Positions 1 to 8,133 of a DNA stretch of 54,853 bases are shown in pieces. Each line of letters starts with the position of its first letter. The first letter of the stretch is position 1. Under the pieces are notes generated by a model that saw nothing but the letters and a program-made list of their open reading frames with translations, searched no databases and was not told where the DNA came from. Source of the DNA: a virus. The translations under genes were made by a program, and so were the position numbers. The stretch is from IMG/VR virus record IMGVR_UViG_3300044684_000175, positions 1 to 54,853 of that record; one strand, 5' to 3'.

Positions 1-741
1 GATCCGGAAGGCCTGCTTGGCGATGAAGGCAGCCCTTTGGGCGTCTGCGCGAAACGTGAATGTCACCGGCACGGCAGACGGCTTGCCGTCGTAAAGGTTA
101 TGCACCGTCTGGCCGTTGACCGCGACTGTATAGCGATCATGATAAGCCATGCCCTCGACGCGGACCTTTGGATTGCGCAGACGTACGTTCTCTTCCTCCG
201 CCTTCCTCGCCCTATCCAATAGCTGGTTGGCCGATACAAGACGGTCGTGGGCTATCCGGTGCCAGTGCTCGAACTGCTCGGTCATGAAGGTGAGTTGCAT
301 GGCGGCGGCTTCATGGCGCTGATGTGCCGCGTCGCGGGAGGCTATCAGCGCTTTCCGGTTTTCCTCCAGCAGCCGGATCGTGTCGTCGCGGCACTCGATG
401 CCATCTATCGCGTCGGCGCGGGCAGCCATGGGAATTACCTCGGTCGCCATCTCTTCTTCGCCGGTTTCCGGATTAATGTAGAGGTGGTTAACATGGTCGA
501 TCTCAAGACGCTTGTGGCAGCGTTCGACCTCAGTCTCTGCCGCTTCTAGACGCTGGCGGACCGTATCGCTTTCAGTCAACGCCGCTGATATTGCTCGATA
601 TACATCGTGGATGTTTGCAAAACACCATTTTTTTCCATCTAATTCTATGAATTGGCACACATTCGATGTGTTTTCTTGTAAGAATTCATAGGCTTTAGGA
701 TGGATATCTTTTGGAAGATCGGATTTGGTAGTTTCGGTCAT
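1..741 (-). CDS. Early protein with coiled-coil middle, cut by the window edge
   Basis: Open frame of 247 codons starting at the ATG at 739-741 and running off base 1. The middle (about residues 60-170) is charged and helical, with many Glu, Arg and Ala, and looks like a coiled coil. The visible C-terminal part is compact and mixed. The start overlaps the stop of the upstream gene as ATGA, so translation is coupled. If the molecule is circular, the frame continues without interruption into 54853-54737 and ends there, giving about 285 residues. I do not recognise the family. Confidence 0.8.
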   Translation of the reverse strand, partial: MTETTKSDLPKDIHPKAYEFLQENTSNVCQFIELDGKKWCFANIHDVYRAISAALTESDTVRQRLEAAETEVERCHKRLEIDHVNHLYINPETGEEEMATEVIPMAARADAIDGIECRDDTIRLLEENRKALIASRDAAHQRHEAAAMQLTFMTEQFEHWHRIAHDRLVSANQLLDRARKAEEENVRLRNPKVRVEGMAYHDRYTVAVNGQTVHNLYDGKPSAVPVTFTFRADAQRAAFIAKQAFRI

Positions 742-911
742 TTATGGTCCCAATCTAATGCATCATACTTACCTGTAAGGACTCCCCACGCATTTCGAAT
801 GCGCCATGAAATGGGATATCCTCGCAACATGGGGCGAGCGGCCTTCCATGTCTTTCCGTCGCGGCTCTCAGCAACCGACCAATTGCGGATTTGCTCAAAA
901 GTAAATTTCAT
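738..911 (-). CDS. Small early protein, 57 aa
   Basis: Encodes 57 residues beginning MKFTFEQIRNW and ending near DALDWDHK. It is linked at both ends by 4-bp ATGA overlaps to its neighbours, the hallmark of this leftward operon. Basic and Trp-rich (five Trp), without membrane segment. Family not recognised. The tight overlaps and the absence of any other frame are the evidence that it is real. Confidence 0.7.
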   Translation of the reverse strand: MKFTFEQIRNWSVAESRDGKTWKAARPMLRGYPISWRIRNAWGVLTGKYDALDWDHK

Positions 912-1204
912 AATAGTTTCCTTGCACGGCGCAAATCGCCAAGCGTAAATTCTGATGGGTGTTGAGCGTTGATTGGTTTCCGCCAGACCGGAACTAGTTT
1001 CAAATCATCAGGGTCGTTTGGGTGGAAATATTCTGAAGACCGACCAAATTTATTCAGTTGGTCCTCCAGTTCCTCTATTCTTGCCTTGGCGGCGGAGAGG
1101 GACGACCGAATGACTGTTGCGGGATCGGTTCCGATAAACTCGGAACTTAAAGCGACGACAAGTTCATCTAGCGCTTCCTCAGCGGCTTTGAAGTCGATGG
1201 TCAT
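908..1204 (-). CDS. Early hypothetical protein, 98 aa
   Basis: 98 residues. The N-terminal two thirds are acidic and helical (about residues 6-55, with an EELEDQLNKF heptad-like stretch). The C-terminal part is richer in Pro and ends with a short basic helix. It overlaps the next gene by 4 bp and starts 2 bp after the upstream stop. Probably soluble. No family recognised. Confidence 0.75.
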   Translation of the reverse strand: MTIDFKAAEEALDELVVALSSEFIGTDPATVIRSSLSAAKARIEELEDQLNKFGRSSEYFHPNDPDDLKLVPVWRKPINAQHPSEFTLGDLRRARKLL

Positions 1205-1206
1205 CG

Positions 1207-1884
1207 TTATCCTTCCTTCTGTGGAGAGGTTTGGTTCGCCCCGGAGGGTTTAGCAGCCGTCTTTGCGGCGGCCGAGACACCGCCTGCTGAGGGAGGGCTG
1301 GGGAGAGGCATCCAGTGGGTCGGCTCGTCTCCGGTAAGGTCTTCTCCGCCGGTGCTAAACCAATAGAAATCACCTTCCGGAGGGTTTAGATAGGTTGAGA
1401 TGTGCGCGTCCTCTTCGACGTAATGCGCTGTGAATACGCCGGCATCTGGGCGGTAAGCCAGGATGACTGTGCCGTCCTGCGGAGCGGTAGCGAAAGGCCT
1501 CCACCCTTCCGCAGGACGTGGGGAAGCGGAGAGGGCGGCGATCCCATGCAGACGGCGGATCGAACGCTCGAAATGTTGGACGTAATCGGCGATCCGTTGA
1601 GCCGGTATTTTGTACTCAACCGCCAAGCCGTACAGCCCCTTGCTGTAACCTAGCAAGGCGGTCAGCAGGTTGTCGGCTTCACCATGCACCGGCGGCGCGT
1701 CATATCCTCCTTGGGGCGGAGTGACGGTCGCATCACGGTGGGCATTGATGAAGGCGCGCAGCGTCTCAAATTGGCATTCGACTCGCGCTCTGTCGTGCCC
1801 GTACATCGCGGCGCGCATACGATTTAACGCTTCCAGCGCCTCAAGGGCGGCTTGGCTGTCTACTGGGGGGATGGGGTGGGTCAT
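1207..1884 (-). CDS. DUF551-containing early protein
   Basis: 225 residues. The C-terminal part (about residues 128-195) matches the pattern of DUF551: a GWRPFATAPQDGT opening, a strand-rich middle and the closing THWMPLPSPP signature. DUF551 proteins are short phage proteins of unknown function. The N-terminal half is helical (residues 10-50 and 75-115) and may be a separate module. A Ser/Ala-rich tail follows. One base separates its start from the stop of the upstream gene. Confidence 0.8.
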   Translation of the reverse strand: MTHPIPPVDSQAALEALEALNRMRAAMYGHDRARVECQFETLRAFINAHRDATVTPPQGGYDAPPVHGEADNLLTALLGYSKGLYGLAVEYKIPAQRIADYVQHFERSIRRLHGIAALSASPRPAEGWRPFATAPQDGTVILAYRPDAGVFTAHYVEEDAHISTYLNPPEGDFYWFSTGGEDLTGDEPTHWMPLPSPPSAGGVSAAAKTAAKPSGANQTSPQKEG

Positions 1885-2112
1885 CTATTCGGCCTCCCAG
1901 CAAGACATCTCTTCGTCCGCGATTTCGAAAGCCGCGGCCTGTGTCCAGTCATGCCCCTCTTGGCCAAACTCCAAGCCCTCGTCTGTGATTGTGGTTTGGT
2001 AGCCGGTCTTGGCCGCATCGATTGCGACAATGGGATCGAGATCGGCTTTGATAACGTAACGGTCGGCAATCCAGCCGATGAACTCTTCTTTGGTCTTGGC
2101 GGGTTCGCTCAT
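1885..2112 (-). CDS. Small acidic early protein, 75 aa
   Basis: 75 residues, acidic, mixed alpha/beta by composition, with no Cys pair or membrane segment. Starts inside the end of the upstream gene (4-bp overlap at 2109-2112). No family recognised. Confidence 0.7.
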   Translation of the reverse strand: MSEPAKTKEEFIGWIADRYVIKADLDPIVAIDAAKTGYQTTITDEGLEFGQEGHDWTQAAAFEIADEEMSCWEAE

Positions 2113-2318
2113 TTTGCGGCAGGCCCCATGATTTGAACGAAATGTTTGTGGCAGATATAGGCGGTGAACGGGTGGCGATGTATAGGGATGCCAAGACCGG
2201 GGATATGTCCGATAGGCGGCTCATCGCTGAAGATGGTCTCTTCAACCTTGTGCTCGGCTGGCGCGCCACAGAAGCAACTCTCGCCTTGACAGCATTTGGA
2301 GACGAAGCGGTCACTCAT
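2109..2318 (-). CDS. Small Cys/His-rich early protein
   Basis: 69 residues from the ATG at 2316-2318. An in-frame upstream extension exists but lies inside the upstream gene and reads as an out-of-frame shadow. Residues 8-16 hold three Cys (CCQGESCFC) and more His and Cys occur around 43-58, so a small zinc site is plausible. Overlaps the upstream gene by 8 bp. Family not recognised. Confidence 0.7.
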   Translation of the reverse strand: MSDRFVSKCCQGESCFCGAPAEHKVEETIFSDEPPIGHIPGLGIPIHRHPFTAYICHKHFVQIMGPAAK

Positions 2319-2649
2319 GTCCCGCCTCCCTGTTAGAGGTGCGGGCATCCATCTGGGGGCGGGAAGGAGCGAGGCTTTCCAAGCTGGCGTCAACGAAGGC
2401 CTTTGCCTCCTTAAGGCCCACGACGATACAGTCATCGCACATATGGGTCTGACCCTCGGCGACGCCGCCATTGCGCCACATCGAAACGCTGACGATAAGC
2501 TGTGGCGAAATTTCCCGCCGACCGTCCAGCATCGGTCGGTGTTTGTTCATTTGAACGATTATGGAGCCATTGCCGAAGCTGCCCACAGGAGCCTGTGTCG
2601 CACGTCTTGGCGTGCCACACAGGCAGCAGTGATCTGCGCGCCCTCCCAT
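2311..2649 (-). CDS. Early protein with paired CxxC-like motifs, 112 aa
   Basis: 112 residues. An N-terminal HCCLCG (residues 7-12) and a later CDDC (about 71-74) could together bind one metal ion. A basic, Pro-containing tail follows. The start shares its first base with the TAA stop of the upstream gene (TAATG), so the two are translationally coupled. Specific function not recognised. Confidence 0.7.
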   Translation of the reverse strand: MGGRADHCCLCGTPRRATQAPVGSFGNGSIIVQMNKHRPMLDGRREISPQLIVSVSMWRNGGVAEGQTHMCDDCIVVGLKEAKAFVDASLESLAPSRPQMDARTSNREAGHE

Positions 2650-2924
2650 TACGCCGCCCTCAGCTTGTACATCGTTTGGCGACCTGACCCGGTGTTGTCG
2701 GGATCGAACTGGATCAAATCAAGCCTTTGCAATTCACAAAAGGCGGCAAAACCGATACCGCGAGCAAAATCACCATAAGGGGCAGCCTTGAACGTGCAAC
2801 GGTACTGGAATTGCTCGCGACCGGTATAGCCGTTGCGCTCAAGCTGACGAATGAAACGGCCGCCATTGGCCAGGATTTCGAGAGCTTCCGCAGCGCGCTT
2901 GCTCATTTTGGGTTGGTTGTTCAT
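2649..2924 (-). CDS. Small winged-helix-like early protein
   Basis: 91 residues; first gene of the 2.9 kb to 1 leftward segment. The layout (helix with SKRAAEALEILANGGRF, second helix, then a C-terminal beta hairpin ending in a basic tip) resembles a winged helix, but this is inferred from pattern only. Its start lies about 31 nt downstream of a good leftward -10 element, so it is the promoter-proximal gene of this transcript. Confidence 0.7.
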   Translation of the reverse strand: MNNQPKMSKRAAEALEILANGGRFIRQLERNGYTGREQFQYRCTFKAAPYGDFARGIGFAAFCELQRLDLIQFDPDNTGSGRQTMYKLRAA

Positions 2925-2954
2925 TTGTCGGCTCCAATCGTGTATCTGATTGAG

Positions 2955-2982
2955 CTAATATCATGTATGTGATATGTGTCAA
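2955..2982 (-). promoter_or_regulatory. Leftward early promoter with embedded palindromic operator
   Basis: On the minus strand a consensus -35 TTGACA (2977-2982) is followed after 16 bp by TATTAG (2955-2960). The spacer holds the inverted repeat TATCA-N6-TGATA (2959-2974). A regulator bound there would block the promoter. The divergent ribbon-helix-helix gene starting about 30 bp away is the natural candidate for that regulator. Related GTATACAC and ATGTACAT palindromes lie at 2986-2993 and 3022-3032. Confidence 0.6.
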
Positions 2983-3008
2983 TACCGTATACACGAAATA
3001 GGTGAAGC

Positions 3009-3209
3009 TTGACGGATTTTCATGTACATGGCACTCGTCGAAAAATGGGACGAACCAAATTATGGACTGAACGCATCCAGTTGCCGTTGGCGGAAGGCAC
3101 TACCGCACGGATAGATGCCGTGCGCGAGGAGGGCGAAGACCGGCTCTCGGTCATCCGGCAAGCCATTGAGCGCGAGATCAAGCGCCGGGAGCGAGCGGGA
3201 AAGGCATAG
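3009..3209 (+). CDS. Ribbon-helix-helix transcriptional regulator
   Basis: 66 residues from a TTG start, or 54 from the ATG at 3045. The TTG has the strong Shine-Dalgarno AGGTGA five bases upstream. The ATG has none, but begins exactly at the folded core. The core shows the Arc/CopG layout: a beta strand (residues 20-27, ERIQLPL), helix A (TTARIDAVREE), a turn and helix B (LSVIRQAIEREIKRRER). Such proteins bind short palindromes as dimers. It is the only rightward gene in the left arm and is convergent with the gene at 3214. Autoregulation through 2959-2974 is inferred. Confidence 0.8.
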   Translation: MTDFHVHGTRRKMGRTKLWTERIQLPLAEGTTARIDAVREEGEDRLSVIRQAIEREIKRRERAGKA

Positions 3210-3213
3210 GCGT

Positions 3214-4305
3214 TCATCCCCGCACCTCACGGAGTTTAGCGAGGAGGGAGCGGGCGCGGCGCATATGTCCGAACGTGAGATGGTTTGCAGCGTCGGTGCG
3301 CGCGATGCGTCCGTCATCGGGCCATTCGCCGCAAAGGCGGATATCGGCAGCCTTGGCGAACGGCTCCAGCACCTCCGCCGCCTCCGCAAGGAGGGCGGAT
3401 TGGTCGGGCGGTGAGGTGAAGAGGGGAATGGCCTCAACAGACCTATGCAGATATCCATCGAGCGGGAACATTTTCCCCGAATCATCGCGCCGTATCAGGT
3501 CTAATTGACCGTGCGTCGTAACTGCCACCGGCTGCGCTTGCTCGGTTACGGGAGGGACGATACCTTCCCCGACAACCTTTCCGCCAGCCATTGACAGGGC
3601 GTTGTTCAGCGCCTTCACGACATTTTCGCCGGTGAAACGAACCGTCTGCCAGTTTGTCCATTCGGCGCAAACCTCAACAGCACTATTCGGACCGCCGAAA
3701 CCCGCGTTATCCGCCAAGATGGTCAGCGCTGAGCCTTCCGACTGGCGAAGATGTTCAATCAGGCTCCAAGCTTCTTCAGCTACTTGGGGCGACTTCGGAA
3801 ACACCCCCTCACTATGCGGTGAGACGATGGGGGAGGGCTTGGTCGGCAAGGTGAAGGAGGGGAATTGGGCGGCGCTGGTGACGCGTTCAAACCGGCCGTC
3901 TTCGAACTCCGTCACGCCGCGAACCCACAGGGCACCATCCTCGCCGCGATAGATCACAACTGGCTTATCGTCCAAAAGCTCATTCGCTGCGCACTGGAGT
4001 TTACCGCGCCCAATCTCGGTGTAGACGGTGCCGCGCTTGACGTGACGCCAGGCCAATGGGGCTTGCCGACAATCTGAGCCCCGATCCTGTTGTCTATCTG
4101 GGTTGGTGATAGCGCGACGGTTCCAAGCTTCTGACGCATCATAGCTATCGCCCGTCACCCTGATCCAAGGGCCAGCAGCTTCACAATCTGCGCATTTGAT
4201 ATTTGATCCGCTTTTGTGTGCCTCCCAGTACTTTACGTTGGCTGACCCACAAAACGGACAGCGCTTCAGTTCCGGCATTCCTTGGGCTTGGTGTTCAGAG
4301 GTCAT
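3214..4305 (-). CDS. Lar-type zinc-ribbon protein with long extension
   Basis: 363 residues. The N terminus (about 13-67) has the Lar / restriction-alleviation zinc-ribbon pattern: LKRCPFCGS, then CADCEAAGP, then a closing EAWNRR. E. coli Lar modulates type I restriction; related phage ribbons are mostly uncharacterised. The rest is a mosaic: a domain around 85-140 with strand-rich sequence, helical segments near 170-230, and a C-terminal helix bundle (310-360). Stop and start interlock with the next gene at 4305. A role in countering restriction is inferred only from the first domain. Confidence 0.75.
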   Translation of the reverse strand: MTSEHQAQGMPELKRCPFCGSANVKYWEAHKSGSNIKCADCEAAGPWIRVTGDSYDASEAWNRRAITNPDRQQDRGSDCRQAPLAWRHVKRGTVYTEIGRGKLQCAANELLDDKPVVIYRGEDGALWVRGVTEFEDGRFERVTSAAQFPSFTLPTKPSPIVSPHSEGVFPKSPQVAEEAWSLIEHLRQSEGSALTILADNAGFGGPNSAVEVCAEWTNWQTVRFTGENVVKALNNALSMAGGKVVGEGIVPPVTEQAQPVAVTTHGQLDLIRRDDSGKMFPLDGYLHRSVEAIPLFTSPPDQSALLAEAAEVLEPFAKAADIRLCGEWPDDGRIARTDAANHLTFGHMRRARSLLAKLREVRG

Positions 4306-4847
4306 TAGTTTCCTCCCAGAGGCTTAGCTTCGGTCTGTGGGGCGGCCGGGACACCGCCCCCGAGTGCCATGTGCAGAACGTCGTCTGCGTGATCGCAATG
4401 GGCCTGATTGCTGCCGACCGGATGGGCGGCGGCGTAACCTTTGGCCATCGGAAGGACCAACTGGAGAGCGTCAAACAGTTCTGAGGCGGCAAGAGCCTTC
4501 GGGGCGAGCGTGGTCAAGGCCACGTCCAGGGCGGCAATATCATCGTTGCGCACGCGGACACGCAGGCGATGCCACTCCGGGTCTTTGCACTTAGGACGCT
4601 GCAATGCCTTCAGGGATTGCGCAATATCGCCTTGAAAAGACCAGCGCAGGGCCTTGAGCGTGTCGATATGAGTGGAAAGGGGCCGTGTCTCGGCGGCCGC
4701 TTCGACCTCAGCCCTGGCAACGGTACGAACCCCATCCACCTGCTCTATAAAAGCCTCAAGCATTTGCTTAGCACTTTCATAGTTAGGCCATTCAGGGTTA
4801 GCCATGGCCTTAAGAGCGGCGCGGGCTTCTGTTATGGTGAGGGTCAT
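4305..4847 (-). CDS. Helical early protein, 180 aa
   Basis: 180 residues from ATG 4845-4847, which overlaps the methyltransferase stop by 4 bp. A longer in-frame reading to 5054 would sit inside the methyltransferase and looks like shadow sequence. Strongly helical and Ala-rich, with no Cys-based motif. Family not recognised. Confidence 0.75.
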   Translation of the reverse strand: MTLTITEARAALKAMANPEWPNYESAKQMLEAFIEQVDGVRTVARAEVEAAAETRPLSTHIDTLKALRWSFQGDIAQSLKALQRPKCKDPEWHRLRVRVRNDDIAALDVALTTLAPKALAASELFDALQLVLPMAKGYAAAHPVGSNQAHCDHADDVLHMALGGGVPAAPQTEAKPLGGN

Positions 4848-6703
4848 GCGGGCACTCCCGACATATCGAGGGTAAGAGCCAGGGCGTGCGGCCTGACCCA
4901 GATATTGGTGGACGACAGGAAGAACGTCTCTCCCTTTTCCGCGAGCAAGAGCGTCTGACCCACGACCTGGCCCATGGCGGTAGCGGCCTTTTTCGGGACG
5001 GCATTGCCGATGTGCTCCCGAATTTCCCCATCGGACGAGCCGTATATGATCCATGTATCCGGATCCTCGGGTTCAACCAGGCTTTGGAGCGCGCCCATTT
5101 CGAGCGTGGTCACCGGCCGGTGCCAGGTTCCGTCCAGGGCGCGGATGATGCAGGATAGGCGTTGGTCCGCGGCGGGAAGCTCTGGCGCCGGCCCGGTGAA
5201 GAACGCTTCCGCGCCCTCACGCCTGTCCGCGACCGACCACGATCCGTTGTCCAGTTTTCCGAACGCGGGCACGGCGCCTGATGGCTGATCACCGGACATG
5301 ACGCCATAGTGACCCTGCGTGTTGTAGTGGCTGCGCTCGCCGCGCATACCCTCAGGGCGCGGGTCCGCTACCGATATCCAGCCGCCCTGGACGCCTTTGC
5401 CGCCGCCCGTGACAACGCCGGTTGCATCCTCCCATTTGCCGACAGCCATGTTATTGTAACGGTTCTGCCAGCGAGGCAGCGGGTCTGCGACGCAAGCCGC
5501 GCCGGAGCCGACACGGTCGGTTCCGGTCACGACGCCGGGAACGCCGTCATAGGGTATGATCCGGAACTTGTTGGTATGGGCGCCCACGCCATGGGTGGGT
5601 CGCGGGTCCGCGACGGAGAATGTGCCCTGTCCTGGCGACCGATGGCCTGTGACGACGCCGGGCGTGTCGTTCATGCTCATGACGCCATACTGCTGGTACT
5701 GGTCGGCGCCATGCGGCGGTCTCATGTCCGCGACCGAGAACGGCCCATTGTTGGGCAGGCTGCGACCGCGCACAGTCCCGGCCGTATCTTCCCAGCGGTT
5801 TACGCCCAAGAACCCGTTCTGTCGCTCAGGCATGATCAGGTAGTCGGTAAGATATCCATCCTCGACGTTGAGGTGGTTGAGCGAGCGCCAGTCCTTTCCG
5901 GCTTCGACAAAGGCGAGCCGGACCCAGGTCTTCCACGACAACTGGGGAACACGGTGCATGGCGCCACCGATAGGATCGCCGGGAAGCGGCATCCGGTCGA
6001 GGATTTCGCCAATGCCGAGAAGGCGCTGCATTGGCGGCTCGTACAGGAACGGAGGCACCAGCTCCATATGGCGCGCCATCAGCAGGAACCGAGGCCGGCT
6101 CTGTGCCAGGCCGCCCAGCTTGCCACAATCATACTTGGACGGGTTCACGGCATAGCCATAAGACCGGAACAGGGCGACGATCTGATCGACCAGCCACGCA
6201 CCCCTGGTTTCGATGCGGGGTACGTTCTCGAAGGCGATAATCTTGATCGGCCTGTCCTTGAAGGCTTCCAGGAGGAGCCAGACGCAGCGTAGCGTCAGTT
6301 CGTTCAGGGCTTGATATTTCGGCGTCAGCGACATCGCCTGTGAGAGTAGGCCGGAGAAGCCCTTGCAGGGAGCGGAGATAAAGCCAAAGTCGGGCCATTC
6401 GCCATGGGCGGCGCGGCGGACATCATCCGGCGTCACTTCGCGCCAGCCGGCCGGCGGTTCCCGGCCGTGGAACTTGATGTACTGTAGGCGAGTGAACAGG
6501 TCTGCCAAGGTACCCTGCACGCCGGCTCGGTGCGTGAAGTTTTGGATCGCGCTCGGGCTCACGTCCATGCCGCCGACGCAACGCCAGACTGCCTCCAGGA
6601 GCCCCATCTGGGTCACCGCCTCGTTGACGCCCTCGGCGCTTCCGCCCATGCCGCAGCACATGTGGAAGTGGGTGTATTCATGTCTTTCGACCATCTGGGC
6701 CAT
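4844..6703 (-). CDS. C5 cytosine DNA methyltransferase with tandem repeat domain
   Basis: 619 residues, long for a C5 methyltransferase. Conserved motifs in order: AdoMet loop CCGMGGSAEG (16-25); catalytic APCKGFS with Cys113; ENV (159-161); QSRPR (201-205); and IGNAVP (565-570) near the C terminus. Between motifs VIII and X, where the target recognition domain normally lies, there are about five tandem repeats of about 41 residues. Each ends in SVADPRP or similar (VAD at 324, 364, 405, 445, 491) and contains a GVVTG-type core. It should methylate cytosines in phage DNA, probably to evade restriction. Target site cannot be predicted. Ordered with the GapR and clamp genes in one transcript. 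Confidence 0.92.
   Translation of the reverse strand: MAQMVERHEYTHFHMCCGMGGSAEGVNEAVTQMGLLEAVWRCVGGMDVSPSAIQNFTHRAGVQGTLADLFTRLQYIKFHGREPPAGWREVTPDDVRRAAHGEWPDFGFISAPCKGFSGLLSQAMSLTPKYQALNELTLRCVWLLLEAFKDRPIKIIAFENVPRIETRGAWLVDQIVALFRSYGYAVNPSKYDCGKLGGLAQSRPRFLLMARHMELVPPFLYEPPMQRLLGIGEILDRMPLPGDPIGGAMHRVPQLSWKTWVRLAFVEAGKDWRSLNHLNVEDGYLTDYLIMPERQNGFLGVNRWEDTAGTVRGRSLPNNGPFSVADMRPPHGADQYQQYGVMSMNDTPGVVTGHRSPGQGTFSVADPRPTHGVGAHTNKFRIIPYDGVPGVVTGTDRVGSGAACVADPLPRWQNRYNNMAVGKWEDATGVVTGGGKGVQGGWISVADPRPEGMRGERSHYNTQGHYGVMSGDQPSGAVPAFGKLDNGSWSVADRREGAEAFFTGPAPELPAADQRLSCIIRALDGTWHRPVTTLEMGALQSLVEPEDPDTWIIYGSSDGEIREHIGNAVPKKAATAMGQVVGQTLLLAEKGETFFLSSTNIWVRPHALALTLDMSGVPA
5213..5827 (-). repeat. Five tandem ~41-residue repeats inside the methyltransferase
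   Basis: Codons for about residues 293-497. Repeat pattern: WEDTxGxVTG, a short Gly-rich linker, SVADPRP, then a variable segment leading to YGVM or similar. Phasing of the VAD triplet is 40, 41, 40 and 46 residues. Repeats are diverged at DNA level, so they are old or selected for variation. They replace the usual target recognition domain. Confidence 0.85.
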
Positions 6704-6705
6704 GA

Positions 6706-6981
6706 TCAGCCCTCGATCGACGACATATAGAGGTCGATCATCGCTTCTTCTTCCGAGCGCTTGACCTTGTCCTGCTTGCGGATACGCACAACCTTACGCA
6801 GGATCTTGACGTCGAAGCCTTCGCCCTTGGCCTCGGCATAGACTTCCTTCAGGTCGTTCGAAACGACGGCCTTGTCCTCCTCGAGGCGTTCGATGCGCTC
6901 GATGATTGTGCGCAGGCGGCCTTGGCCCTGTGGTGTGATTTCGAAAGATTGGTCGCCACTGTTATGTCCGATGTCTGCCAT
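6706..6981 (-). CDS. GapR-like DUF2312 nucleoid protein
   Basis: 91 residues, full length for the family. The body carries the GapR/DUF2312 signature: IIERIERLEEDK, then KEVYAEAKGEGFDVKILRKV and VRIRKQDKVKR. In Caulobacter, GapR binds overtwisted, AT-rich DNA ahead of replication forks and RNA polymerase and stimulates topoisomerases. This copy begins with a short unrelated MADIGHNSGDQ leader. It lies between the methyltransferase (2 bp gap) and the sliding clamp (24 bp gap), fitting a role in phage replication or chromosome handling. Whether it supports or poisons host GapR, which oligomerises, is open. Confidence 0.92.
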   Translation of the reverse strand: MADIGHNSGDQSFEITPQGQGRLRTIIERIERLEEDKAVVSNDLKEVYAEAKGEGFDVKILRKVVRIRKQDKVKRSEEEAMIDLYMSSIEG

Positions 6982-7005
6982 GGATTTTCCCTTAAAATGT
7001 GAAGA

Positions 7006-8133
7006 TTAAGCGCGTGCCGGCGCGACCGTGTAGGTGACGGACGGGTCATCGGCCTCCGCAATGCGGACGCTGGTCTTGTTATCCCAGAGGCTACAGACCA
7101 TCTCACCGTCACCGATGACGCTGGCTACATCGCGCAGGTATTTCGCATTGAAGCCGATCAGCATCTTATCGCCGGTGTGTGCGGTTTCGATCTCGGCATC
7201 GGCGACGCCGCCGTCATTGTTCCTGCCGCTGATGGCCAGGCCATCGGGCTTGAAGTCGAAGCGGAGAAGCAGCGTCTTATCCCGGTTGACGATTCCAGCC
7301 GCGTCGATGCCACGCGCCAGGTCGGATGCCTTCAATCGGGCCTCGACCGGAGCCTTTCCAGCGGGGATCGGGCGCATGTAGTCGACATAACTGCCGTCGA
7401 TCAGCTTGGACACGAGCTGCGTATTGCCGACATCGACCGCGATCTTGGACTTGCTCACGGTCAGGGTGACGTCCCCCTCTCTAGCGCCGATGATGCGCTG
7501 GATGAGCGCGACCGTCCCGCGTGGGATCGTGATCGGCGGTGCCGCAGTCGATCCATCCGGCGCTGGCATCTCGGCGAAGGCGATGCGATGGCCGTCCGTG
7601 GCGGCGGCGCGCAGATAATCGGTGCCTTCGTCCTGAACGGTGTGGAGGTGTATACCGGCAAGGAAGTAGCGGGTCTTCACGTCCGCGCTCATCGCATGGT
7701 CGGTCTTGCCCAACAGGCGAGACAGGCTCTCGCACAGGAGCGAGTAGGTGACGCCTCCCTCGACGGCGGCCATGGTGGGGAAATCCGTCGCCGGCAGCGT
7801 CGGCAGCATGTAGTTGCTGCGGCCTGCCGTGACCTTCATGCGCTTGTCCGCGGCCGGATCGAACACGATGGCGATCTGCGCGCCCGGCAATGCCTTGGCG
7901 GCGATGTCCGCGAGCTCGCGTGCTGGCGCCGTCAACCGGCCGGGCTTGACCACGTGGGCGTCGATCTGGGTCGAAACCTCAATGTCCAGGTTGGTGCCGA
8001 CGATGCGAAGGCTGGAGCCTACCGTTTCGAGCAGGACGTTGGATAGGACCGGGATGGTGTGTTTGGTATCGACCGCGCCCATGACCTGGCCTAGGGCCTG
8101 GATGAGCGGATCGCGTTCGATCGAGATTTGCAT
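7006..8133 (-). CDS. dnaN: DNA polymerase III beta subunit (sliding clamp)
   Basis: 375 residues, the usual clamp length, with all three clamp folds. Recognisable stretches: an N-terminal MQISIERDPLIQALGQV, then KHTIPVLSNVLLE; PTLPATDFPTM in the middle; TDGHRIAFAEM; and GFNAKYLRDVASVI near the C terminus. The clamp encircles DNA and tethers polymerase. No phage polymerase was recognised here, so it would have to serve a host polymerase or act on other clamp clients. Its start overlaps the stop of the frameshifted upstream gene (ATGA). The C terminus, VTYTVAPARA, is slightly divergent from host clamps, which commonly end near MPMRL. Confidence 0.95.
   Translation of the reverse strand: MQISIERDPLIQALGQVMGAVDTKHTIPVLSNVLLETVGSSLRIVGTNLDIEVSTQIDAHVVKPGRLTAPARELADIAAKALPGAQIAIVFDPAADKRMKVTAGRSNYMLPTLPATDFPTMAAVEGGVTYSLLCESLSRLLGKTDHAMSADVKTRYFLAGIHLHTVQDEGTDYLRAAATDGHRIAFAEMPAPDGSTAAPPITIPRGTVALIQRIIGAREGDVTLTVSKSKIAVDVGNTQLVSKLIDGSYVDYMRPIPAGKAPVEARLKASDLARGIDAAGIVNRDKTLLLRFDFKPDGLAISGRNNDGGVADAEIETAHTGDKMLIGFNAKYLRDVASVIGDGEMVCSLWDNKTSVRIAEADDPSVTYTVAPARA

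Noticed and set aside
5309-6292. Plus-strand open frame of 327 codons
   Set aside because: Opposite the methyltransferase gene, which has all catalytic motifs.
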